Below are positions 36,473 through 46,356 of a stretch of DNA of 64,000 bases, piece after piece. Each line of letters opens with the position of its first letter. Position 1 is the stretch's first letter. This DNA is from Marasmius tenuissimus (Eukaryota > Basidiomycota > Agaricomycetes > Agaricales > Marasmiaceae): contig JAQOTA010000022.1 in the NCBI GenBank assembly GCA_029532415.1, positions 620,001 through 684,000 on the forward strand, written 5' to 3'. Both the position numbers and the translations under genes were made by a program. Under the pieces are notes generated by a model. It worked only from the letters and a program-made list of their open reading frames with translations. It did not search any database and was not told the DNA's origin.

Positions 36473-37608
36473 TCCTCTCCTTCATGATTCGAAAGAACAT
36501 ATGTATTACTACCGTACGTTGAATTCAACTATGAAAGTGAAGTTGGCACGCGACCTACTGGTACGCGAGACGCGTCGCGACCGCGTCTGATCGTGTTCGA
36601 TGGCGTGCTACCCGATCGTACCCACTTACATAAGGCGGAGAGACCTTTGCTAATTCCAACCTCTCGATTGGCTTTGTAACTTTGTTCCTGACGCCACAGC
36701 ACAGTGCACTATATCCGACTCTTTCGTCCCTTACAACTCTCCAACAGTCCTTACGGTCGGCATAACAGCATGGTCCCAATACTACGGGCACAGTCCCGTA
36801 ACCAGATAAGTACGAAAGACAACAAATTTCCGGGAACGTGCAAAACGCCAGGTAAAAAAAACACGGCGCTCACACGACGTTTTTTCTTCATTCATCCACG
36901 AAGGATATTGAAAATTCATCCGGGCTGAATGACCAATATGATTCATTAACGCCAAACAGTGCACACCTTTTGTCTGTAGCACGAGTGAAACACGCAGTTC
37001 CAGGGTGTGTCTCTTCATTTGTACGGAATTCGGGAAATTTTAACACAGATTACTCGTAGTCTGAACTGAAGACGCAGTATCGAATTCCATGGGGCATTCC
37101 CTGGTGAGGTTCGGGATTTCGACCCTTTGAAAGCCCGAGCCCGATACAACTTTGAAGCTGCAAAAAATTTCTGGGCTCCATGGGAGGAGTAGGTAGCTGC
37201 CAGTGAGTCCATATCGATGATATCTCGATGATGTAGGTGCCCTGGAAATTTTCCACTTCCATTCGGCCACATCTTCGCCGGCGCTGCTCTTCCGTGCCCT
37301 CGACAACTCGACAGGAGTTAGCGGCGTGATCCCACCCAATACCACGTTCCTAAGTCATGGTTTTGGCACCCCAAAAAACATTCAGTTTCCTTCTTTGTCT
37401 TGTCCGCCTTACATACTCGTTCACTCCGCCTTTTTTTGTGTTTCTAGGTCGGGAATATGCTGGAGTAGGGGATTTAATTACTGCCGGTCCCTAGGTATAA
37501 AGCAAGGACTGCCCGAACGAAATAATCATTCCATCCTCACCCCCTCTCGACAAGCACTCCTCCAAACACTCCTACCTCACCTTTGTGTGTTTCACTACTA
37601 GTGCCACC
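36473..37608. other. Intergenic region
   Basis: 1.1 kb with no supported gene. It contains the promoter of the small secreted protein at its right end. Confidence 0.5.
37496..37502 (+). promoter_or_regulatory. TATA box of the small secreted protein gene
   Basis: TATAAAG lies about 110 bp before the ATG at 37609, in the normal range for a fungal promoter with a short 5' leader. Confidence 0.5.
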
Positions 37609-38269
37609 ATGTTCCGCTTCGCAACCTTCTTCTTCCTCGTTGCCTTCCTCTACACTGTCTTTGCCGCTCCCGCCGCTCCTGTGGACTCTGACGCCGAGTC
37701 TGCAGACGTGAGCGCGCGAAGCCAATTCTGGGGACGTGTAAGTGGTCTCATACATCCTTCAATAGGCTTGAACGCGTAGCTGACTTGGAGAATTTTCATC
37801 CTTAGGCTACCTGGTTCAATGGTACGCGTCCATTCTTTCTGCCCGGCTCATCAATCACTAACATTTCCTTCTCTTTCAGTCGGTTTGGGCAACTGTGGAT
37901 GGACCAATAACGACGGAGAGTGGCTTGTCGCTCTTTCTTTGGGTTCAAACTACGACGGCGGCTCTCATTGCGGCAAGGTAAGTTCGATCCGATTTCATCG
38001 AATTTTTAAAAACACCCGTATTGATGAAAACCTTATTTGCAGCAAGTCCGTGTCACCGCCAACGGAGTTACCAGGCAGGCCTTCGTTGCCGACTCATGCC
38101 CCAGTTGCGGCTGGGGAGACCTGGGTTAGTCGAACTATTTTCATTTCCGTTGACTGCGGTCGTTGCTAACGTTGACTTTCTCCTCCTCGCAGACATGTCC
38201 CCAAGTTTCTTCAAACAGTTTGCCGGTCTGGATAAGGGCGTTTTCCAGATGTCCTGGGATTTCGTCTAA
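37609..38269 (+). CDS. Small secreted double-psi beta-barrel (expansin/RlpA-like) protein
   Basis: Five exons encode about 135 residues. Residues 1-19 (MFRFATFFFLVAFLYTVFA) are a signal peptide, followed by a short acidic pro-like segment. The domain reads GRATWFNVGLGNCGWTNNDG, then ALSLGSNYDGGSHCGK, VRVTANGVTRQAFVADSCPS and DMSPSFFKQFAGLDKGVFQM, the pattern of small DPBB proteins related to barwin, expansins and RlpA. The conserved cysteines (GNCGW, SHCGK, DSCPSCGW) and the DxSP turn are visible. Such proteins are extracellular; some loosen or bind wall polysaccharide and many are induced in fruiting or plant contact, but activity cannot be assigned here. A short five-residue exon (ATWFN) between two introns is required by the domain pattern. 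Confidence 0.85.
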
Positions 38270-39150
38270 GGCGAACCCGCGCCCCTTCACCGGAACTCAT
38301 AGACGCCGAGAGGCCAGTTCCTCTCCGCCACTACCACAACAATCAGAAAGAAACAAATTGTAGCATCGGGATGCCTGTATGATCTTGCTCAGCAGTGCTG
38401 GTTGCATCGTAAATCGTATGCGTATGTATAACCTTCTGTTTTATTATCCTCTGTTGCCATCATACGTACACACACGGGTTCACGCATGTTTGGGCGCAAG
38501 TCCAAACTGTGTTGGGAGAAAGGGCTTATTATTTGTTATTTTATCTGGCAGCTTCATAGATTTTTACTTTGTATCCATTCAAGTCGTAGAAGCTCCTCCC
38601 TAGAGGGGAGCTGTAGATTTTTGTAACCCACGTATTGCTGGTCGTTTCTTGTAACGTAGCTTGCTACAACAGTTTGCCCACATCAACAATCTTGGCTGAG
38701 TAAACTCCGAGAGCACCTCGAGGTAATTATCACATAGTTGATAGTTCCGTTTTCGTCGCGGGCCTCTGCACAGGTTCTCCGATGGCTCCCCAGCAGCCCT
38801 TGTTGAAGCCTACAAATGCAGGGAAGGCGGAAATGTTGTTATTCGTGTCATGAAAACTCGTTGGTGGCGTTGGTTGGCCCTGGCGACCTTCAGCCAAGTC
38901 CGACCAGACTAAGGTTCGAACTTGGAACCTCTCGATGGCTGTGGATTACAACGCATGGTACATCTAATCTCGTCGACATATCTTTGAGATAAGCCTGATA
39001 CGAATCGCGGGTGTCCGCAATACCGTTTGCTGCCAAAAATTTACCCTCCCTCGCCAGTCCGCAAAGCATTCGTAGACGGTCCTAGGTTATTGTGCGTATA
39101 AATAACGAGAGTGCTTGGGATAGCAGCTTTTGGCTGCCACTGGTATTGCC
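38270..39150. other. Intergenic region
   Basis: 881 bp with no supported gene: 3' flank of the small secreted protein gene and the PHA2 promoter. Confidence 0.5.
39097..39104 (+). promoter_or_regulatory. TATA box of the prephenate dehydratase gene
   Basis: TATAAATA lies 47 bp before the ATG at 39151, implying a very short 5' leader. Confidence 0.55.
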
Positions 39151-40298
39151 ATGACTGGGTCAATTAGGTCGAACGATACGAGGGCCAAGCCCACTGTAGC
39201 TTTCCTCGGGCCCTTGGGCACATACTCCCACCAGGTTCCAAAAAACATGCCCTACATCGAGAAACCTTGTGCTCATTCTTGAAAACTCTAGGCTTCGTAT
39301 GAAATATTCCATGATACTGTCGATTTTGTCGAGAAAGCCAAGATCGCGGGTGAGTTTTCCTTATGTTCGAGTTTTTGTTCTCTCTCGCTCATCGATATTG
39401 ACAGACGTCTTCGATGCACTGGGGGAAAATGATTTTGGCGTAATTCCACAAGAAAACACCATCTTCGGCCCCGTAGTCGAGGCTTACGATGGATTGAGGA
39501 CGGTGGAGTCTGGCTTCATCCGTGCTGAGGTCGCTCTAAAGGTCCAGCACTGTCTCATAGTGAGGAAAGGTGTAAAGATTTCGGACATAGATTGTGTTAT
39601 GAGTCACGAACAGGTGTGTTATGAGCTTTTCTTTTAAGAGAAACAGACTGACGACTGCTAGAGGCCCTTGGTCAATGCCAAGGGTTTCTTGCAAGGTATT
39701 TACCTCAAGCGGCGACAAGGAAAATGACTTCAACAGCGGCGGCAGCAAATGTCGTCGCGAACACGCCCGGATCTACCTCTGCGGCAATATGTTCCAAAAT
39801 GTGTTTGCAGATGTTCGAGGGGCTGGAACTCCTTGAGGAGGGAATACAGGCCGAAAAGTGTACGTTCATATGCTTACGTGCCGCCGTAGACCTATTTCTG
39901 ATGCCCCTCAAGCTAATTTTACACGGTTCTATGTTCTGGCAAAGGACTCTAAAACCACTTTACCTGTGCCCCCTTCATCGACCACCTCTCAAGCCCTCCT
40001 CCGAATCGAGTTCCGATGTAGAGAGAGGAACGTAGGGGATGTCGCGGCTGCTGTCAACGCCATCGAACTAGGAATTACGCGAATAGACCGTCGTCCGGCC
40101 TTGAATCGGAACCCTTTCAATGATGTATATTTCGTCGAATTGCAAGATTCCCGGCCGTGGCTTGCTAATACCAATGGAGGTGATGTTGATGAAGATGGCA
40201 TCGGAAGCGGGAAGGCCCCATGGAACAGCAGGGTGGAAAGCGCGATCCAACGCGTCAGTGCTATTGGTGGAGAGGTGAAATTACTAGGAATATGGTAA
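39151..40298 (+). CDS. PHA2: Prephenate dehydratase
   Basis: Five exons encode about 300 residues. The N-terminus KPTVAFLGPLGTYSHQ is the family signature start. The active-site regions follow: DFGVIPQENTIFGPVVEAYD, HEQALGQCQGFLARYLPQA, MTSTAAAANVVA and the Thr-Arg-Phe motif (NFTRFYVLAK, codons 39921-39929), with the Thr expected to be catalytic. The last part (RNVGDVAAAVNAIELGITRI...NRNPFNDVYFVELQD) is an ACT-like regulatory domain that normally senses phenylalanine. The enzyme converts prephenate to phenylpyruvate, the committed step to phenylalanine. Two splice sites decide the frame: intron 3 must end at TAGAG before GCC (near 39664), and intron 4 ends at CCGTAG (near 39890). A short insertion containing acidic residues (NTNGGDVDEDGIGSGKAP) interrupts the C-terminal domain. 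Confidence 0.93.
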
Positions 40299-40610
40299 TG
40301 TACATTATTTCGTTATAATACTTCATTGTTCTCCCCTATATTCGACGCTAATGATGAGCCACACTTCCAACCAACGTTACTAATCGAGAGCCCAAGTCCG
40401 TTCCTGTTCTGATGACCCTTCGTGCTGAGCATAAGAGACGTTGAAAGGAGAAGCCACGGGAAGGTCTCGTGTCAGTTTGCATCATTGGAAACCTGCAGGG
40501 TCCTTATACTTCCTCGAGCCTCCGTTGTCCCGAAACGAACACTCCCTAACTTTAAAAAGGTGTATCATCAATTCGATACCCCAGCTCCTCTTTCAATTCG
40601 AACCCCCATC
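40299..40610. other. Short intergenic region
   Basis: 312 bp between PHA2 and the F-box gene with no visible feature. An in-frame extension upstream of the F-box ATG (back to 40422) is possible but lacks F-box character. Confidence 0.45.
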
Positions 40611-42155
40611 ATGAAGTTGTCCCATCTGCCCGACGACGTCTTATTCCACATCTCACTTTTCCTCGAACCCAACGCTATCATTCACCTTCGAAAGGTACGC
40701 AGTCTTGGTATATCAGCTCCGATATTTTCACTGACGAAGTTGCTCCAGACCAATAAAAGACTACATAATTTCACCTGGGAAAGTACAGTCTGGAGAAACG
40801 TACACCGAAGCTCTTCGTCGTTTCTCCCCCCTTTCCAAAGCACCGAGGCCTTCCACCGTCTTGTTGCTCGCGCTGAACCCTTGGAGAAAGCCTGGGAACA
40901 CAGAGCTCGACTGAGAAAGGTAGCACACCGCATACCCTACAACACAGCCCTCGGCCAACGTCCTCTGGTCCGACTCCTGCAGCATGGTCGTTTCCTGCTA
41001 CTCGGACAGGAAAAGTCTATGTCTCTATACGATCTTGAACGAAACGACGGGGATCAGCCAGTTTTCGCAATCACCGATCTGGAGGCCAAATTTTCGTATG
41101 CCCAAAACCAGATCAATACAACGCTTCTAACAGACGACATCTACATACCGACATTCATCAGCAAAGAGTCTTCGCGAAGCCTGTGCGTATCATTGGCTGG
41201 CTATTTGCAGCTAAGGAGCTGATCAAGATTGAATTGCATCAATATAGAGTCATCTGGCAACTCCAGCCTTCTGGATCCGGGTCCGATGTAAGGCGGGTCG
41301 CAGACATCTCATTGCCATTCTCCCGAGAGCAATTCACGAACCTTTTGGTTTCCAACGGGGTCATCATTTTTGATACGGATGTTGACAAGTCCGTAGTATA
41401 TCGTGTCGCCACTCGGACCTTCTATCGATTTCCGCAGAGAGGGAACTCGGTGAGTTTTTACTTTTCCTTTTTTCCGCGTCGCCACTAATAGTGCGATGCA
41501 GGAGAGCCCATGGAATGTCTACCAGAACCACACTATCGAGCACATCGCCGACTTGAACACTATCCTCATTGTTCATACCAACGACCAACCGGTGGGGCTC
41601 CCATTGGTCGAAGTCTTCACATTCCCCGCAAACCTCTCAGACGAACTTCTAGTCCAAACCCATGCGTGGGAATGTCCGAGATACTTCACGGAGCCTCGGT
41701 TCATCGCATTTTCGCACGAACAATCCCCCACGGATTCTCCCTCACTTCGAGTGTCCCTCGCTGCCATTTTCCATGGAATGGGTCATGATGGGCCAACGGT
41801 ACCATCTGCTGTACGACCATTTCAGCTGACATTTCACGCGGACGGTACAACCACCCCAGATTTCCTGAGGTTCCTCACACCTCCACCTGGGACGTCTGCC
41901 GCCTTGAACGGCCTCGTTGTCACCTCTGATGGCGTCAATCGAGCTAGGGCAATAGCGGTCTCGCCATCGATTTCCGGTGACCCTAACAGCCACGGCAACG
42001 CCGTGCTTTACGATATTGACTTGAGGACGGAGCAGGCCATCAAAATAGTGGGGTTAGTTCCAACTGGTCAATGTGGCCAAACCTCCTTCGATGGATTCCG
42101 TGGCAGATTCTGTATTGAGTCTGCGGGATCGATTAAGGTTATGGACGCATTTTAA
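40611..42155 (+). CDS. F-box protein
   Basis: The first exon (40611-40694) and the next one carry an F-box: KLSHLPDDVLFHISLFLEPN, then AIIHLRK joined across an intron to TNKRLHNFTWESTVWRNV. F-box proteins dock on Skp1 in SCF ubiquitin ligases and choose substrates through their C-terminal part. Here that part (about 400 residues) is beta-rich with repeated short strands (for example NGVIIFDTDVDKSVVYRVAT, LNTILIVHTNDQPVG), as in the many basidiomycete F-box proteins of unknown target; a propeller-like fold is possible. One junction near 41187-41218 is awkward. The frame is restored only by a very short intron (about 29-32 nt, GTATCA...AAG or ...GAG) or by a small frameshift, so the gene may be slightly damaged there. 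Confidence 0.78.
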
Positions 42156-43135
42156 GTCAGGGAAATAGGGGGGAGCGGGAGGAGGAAGACATGACACGAC
42201 ACGACACGACATTGAAAGGACCTTCACTTCATCGATTCGATTCGTACAATCAATGGAACCAAACTGTATCACATACATATACCCGTGTATCATTTATAGC
42301 GTTATGCTCTCCTCAAACTTGTTTATACCTCGGTCAAAGCAACGAATTGGACTGTATATCCGACTGCTCATCGCAAGTTAAGAGATTAAATGTTTTTGCG
42401 TATATGGCAAACTTGAACGGCAGTTTGGGAGCACGTGACCTTGAAGGTGGCGTTCCGGGCCCGGTAACCGGCAATCGAAGGTTCAGGTTCACTGTCTTCA
42501 ACATCCAACACCATTCCCCCAGCAATCCCGCACCGGTGAAAACAGCTTGTTATGGAGCACACGAACATGCGAAAACCTTATACTTACATTATTTCCAAGA
42601 CACTAAAAGCTAGGGAATTCAAGGGAATCTCTTTGTTTCGTGGACCCTCAGTACCAGTTATGATAGGCAGTACCTCCAAGTACCTCCATCTAGATTTCCT
42701 ATTGTGGGCGCCCAATTCGAACTGCTTTACTCTGGATCGATAAAGTTTGAGTCCAGATATCACAGAAGTCCAGACTCACACGAGGTAAGTATGTCTACGA
42801 GCTTAAGCCTCTAATTCCAGTACTCACGGTTTCTTGCCTATACTTATTCTATAGCGGTGTATAGCCCATCCTTAGGTTCTGATAGGCTCTAATGAACGAG
42901 ATTGGCTCATCTAGGCCCGCCGTAGCGAACTGTTCCAGGCAACCACCCTGCCCCGTTGTCTGCATTTATATTTAGTCCTAGCAACACGCCGCCCAATCTA
43001 TCCCAAACTTATTCTATGACGCTCAGGCCTGAAACGCCGTGCGGCGTGCCCTAGCCTTTAGGCGATGTCATTGTCACACAAACGGGGTGTGTGTAAGTCG
43101 TGCTTCAGACCGACTCAGCTAGCTGCGCTCAGGAC
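42156..43135. other. Intergenic region
   Basis: 980 bp without a supported gene. A short tandem run of ACACG (CGACACGACACGACA near 42197-42210) is the only repeat seen. Confidence 0.5.
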
Positions 43136-45523
43136 ATGGCGCTGCCCCAAGCTCGAGTCGTTCTGTTCGTCTTTTTCACGACTGTTCTGGCCAGCTTCGT
43201 CTATGGAAGTCCCCATTCGACGTATGGCACTCACCGAAGAAGGAGTATAGGACAGCGGGGGCTACGGTTGGAGAGTTATCATCCTCCTTCTACGTTCCAG
43301 GTGTGTTATGTGTTGAGTGAATCATCGGCTTCTAATATGGGTCTGACGGTTTTGCAACGCTCTTGTAGACCTCCAGCACTGGCTCGTTCAAACGCTCAAC
43401 ATCGTCAATATTCGACCCCCATGCTTCCCTTAACGACCTTCCCGAAGCCGTGAAATCCTTCGTAAAAGCAGAATTCGACATTCCACCTTCCAGAGTTCGT
43501 TACAGAACCAGTTATTCCCATGAAGGTCGACTTCACGTCTACATGCAGCAGGAACATGTCGGTAGGCTTCTAATTCATAGTCATGGGTCGTTATCTAATA
43601 TGTTCGTTATAGGAAGGGATCCCGTTCTCGAACGCTGTCGCCAATATTGCGATCAAGAATGGACAAGTGTCGTCTTTTGGGTGTTCATTTGTTGAGCCTT
43701 GTATGTGCAGCGTTCCGTTTGTGTTTCAATACCCTCGCTTGACACTCGCTCGTAGCTTCGATCGCACCTTCGAAACCCACGTTCCCTCTCCGAAAAGCTA
43801 TCGAAAACGCTGAGGAGGCGTTGGATGGAAGGTACAACGGACATCCGACGTCTATCCAATACCTCGTTCGGCCCGATAATCATACCGTCTCCCTGACCTA
43901 CGCGATCCAAATCCAGAACGAGGAGGAATACACGTGGTATCAGGCTTTTGTGGATGCGCATGATGGTGAGGTCGTGTCTGCTGTTAGTTTTGTCAACCAC
44001 GCGTCGGTATGCTTCATTCGCTCTTTTGAATTGGTGTTGCATCTCATTTGCGACATTAGTACAAAGTGATACCGGTGCGAAAGAACACGATTGCGGATGG
44101 GTTCGAGAGTGTGGTGGATCCTGCGGATTTGGAAGCTTCTCCGTTGGGTTGGCATAATGATGGGAGGAGGAATTATACGATGACCAAGTGAGTACCGGTC
44201 GATCGAGTTTCTTCCAAATTTTCATTCCAATGCGCGCACGGCAGGGGGAACAACGTCCATGCAGGAACATGGACTAACGGCGAATCAGCCATCGAAATGA
44301 CGGAGCAAAGCGCCAACGGACTCGTTTTCGATTTCGACTCGAGGAATGTGGACGCGGCACGGACTCAAGCGTTTTATGTGGCGAACACGTTCCACGATAT
44401 CATGTACAAGTATGGATTCACAGAGTCTGCGTTCAACTTTCAGACAAACAATTTTGGGAAGGGCGGGGAAGGGGGTGATGCGGTTGTTATTGTGGTACAT
44501 GATCCGTCGGGGAAGAATAATGCGCGGTTTGAGACGCCTCCCGAGTGAGTTTGATTGATTTCTGGCCAGCTCTAATTGTGACGCCAATCGTCATTGCAGC
44601 GGCCAGAATGGTGTTTGTCGTATGTTTCTCTGGGATAAAGCTGCGGGACCAGATCGGGATGGAGTGTTCGATAACTCCGTTGTGATGCATGAGCTTGCAC
44701 ACGGGTTGAGTGGGAGGCTTACGGGGGGTGGGACTGGGACTTGTTTGGAGACTTTGGAAGCGGCTGGGTTGTCGGAGGGCTGGTCTGATGCTGTTGCCGA
44801 GTGAGTTGCTTCCCCTTCTTTCTTTATTCACGTTGGCTGAATTTGACCCTGGACGTTAGGTGGGTGCAACAGACGGACGAAGAGGTTGAGAACCGTGTTA
44901 TGTTTTCGTATGTTGTAGGAGACGCGGAGCGGGGGGCGAGGGAGTTTCCGTACTCGGTGAATCCAAAGGTGAACCCGTTGAGGTACTCTATGATTCCGAT
45001 TATAAATGAAGCTCATGGTAAGCCACGGCTGTCTTTCGCGAAGGCAAATACTAAGTCATCCGATTTCCTTTGTAGTGATCGGCGAGGTAAACAACTTGTG
45101 GCTGTAATAACTTCTGTCTAACCGGAATCTTTCTTTTCCTTTGTCTCGAAAATAGGTTTGGTACGTTCAACATCTTCCGAGTCAGCTCTGGCCTTCAATT
45201 GAAATCATTGCCCCCACAGGGCCAATATGCTTCACATCATCTTCGCCACACTAGTGAAAGAATATGGCTTTTCACATAACGCGCATACAGATCCCACTGG
45301 GAATGCAGGAAATGTGGTTTTCCTCCATCTCGTTATCGACGGGGTGGCCATTCAGCCGTGCAATCCTACGTTTGTTGCTGCACGGGATGCGATTATCCAG
45401 GCTGATGAGGATAGGTATGGAGGAGCGCATCGGTGCCTCTTGTGGAAAGTGTTTGCGAGCCGTGGATTGGGGTTGAATGCGGTTGACTATCAAGACGATG
45501 GAACAGTACCAGGGGGCTGCTGA
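43136..45523 (+). CDS. Fungalysin, secreted M36 metallopeptidase
   Basis: About nine exons encode roughly 600 residues. MALPQARVVLFVFFTTVLAS is a signal peptide. The N-terminal part (LPEAVKSFVKAEFDIPPSRV, SNAVANIAIKNGQV) is the FTP-type propeptide that inhibits and helps fold the enzyme. The catalytic domain holds the zinc motif HELAHGLSGRLTGGGTGTC (His-Glu-x-x-His at 44688-44702) and the third ligand Glu in EAAGLSEGWSDAVAEW. Later blocks (NPLRYSMI, AHVIGEVWANMLH, and a C-terminus ending DDGTVPGGC) complete the family pattern. The enzyme is a broad endopeptidase exported for protein nutrition. The common fungalysin form of the zinc motif is HExTHG; Ala replaces Thr here, which should not abolish zinc binding. 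All exons read through. Confidence 0.93.
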
Positions 45524-45701
45524 GACATTACAAGAAGTTATACTAGTACTTGAATTTTAAGCTGAACTACTTAGACGATGATACGGATAATCTACGTATG
45601 GGGTTCCACCTAGTCCATTGTCATAAGGGTATTCGAATGCGGGTATAGGCAAAAGGAGAGTGATATGGCAAGAGACGCGATTCCAGACTGAAAGAGTTTC
45701 T

Positions 45702-46173
45702 TCAGCAACTTCCAGGAGGCAAGACACGTCGGTTCTTGACGAAACGGAGGAGGAGCGGATACGCGACGTGATGTACCGCGCTCAATGTGGCGACAAGAAT
45801 CATAGAGCGAAGACTTGGCAGTACAGCAGTAGCTGTTATCGAAACTGGACATGAGAAGCGATTAGGTTTAGAGCGGTATACGGAACAACCCAGACGTACT
45901 TGGCATGGTGAAAGTCCAGAGGTAGTGCAAGACCTCGTCAGGAATTCGGTCAATTTGAAGACATAGGACGTTCATAATCTGATAGACAGAATATATCCCT
46001 GCGGCCGGTGGTTCAAAGTGCTTCGCTAGCAAGGCAGAGATCGCAACAATAAAGAGAGTGGCCATGATGTGGGCAACGGTGAGTCTCTGGACACGTAGAG
46101 AGGGGTGTATTTCGACAAACAAGTCGAGAGTGTCCGGTGAAACAGAGTCAAGTGAGGACAGAAAGAGTGGCAT
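45702..46173 (-). CDS. Small putative membrane protein, unknown
   Basis: An ATG at 46173 opens a frame (MPLFLSSLDSVSPDTLDLFV) that, with one GT-AG intron (about 45902-45845), gives about 138 residues ending VLPPGSC. Three hydrophobic stretches are visible (HIMATLFIVAISALLA; the segment after TMPISITATAVLP; LVATLSAVHHVAYPLLL), so it would be a small multi-pass membrane protein. I recognise no family. Support is limited to the frame, a plausible intron and the hydrophobic pattern. It starts only 183 bp from the phosphatase gene on the other strand, so both would share a promoter. It could also be a chance frame. Confidence 0.35.
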
Positions 46174-46356
46174 CGTTCGTGAAAGTGAATGAGTGTGGTT
46201 CAAAAAGTCAGACTTGCATCCGGGTTGAAAGGGGCTCATGGAGGTTTGAGGTTGAGGATAATCATCAGAGATAAGATTGATTATTGCCCGAGATAAGATT
46301 GACGGACTACCCTTACTCGGAACAGCCTGTTCGTTCATCTTACTTCCACCATCATC
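46174..46356. promoter_or_regulatory. Putative shared promoter of small membrane protein (-) and phosphatase (+)
   Basis: Only 183 bp separate the two divergent start codons. It contains near-repeats AGATAAGATTGATTATTG and AGATAAGATTGACGG (46270-46305), AGATAAGATTGA being exactly repeated; each contains a GATA core (GATAAG) that could bind GATA-type nitrogen regulators. Confidence 0.4.
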
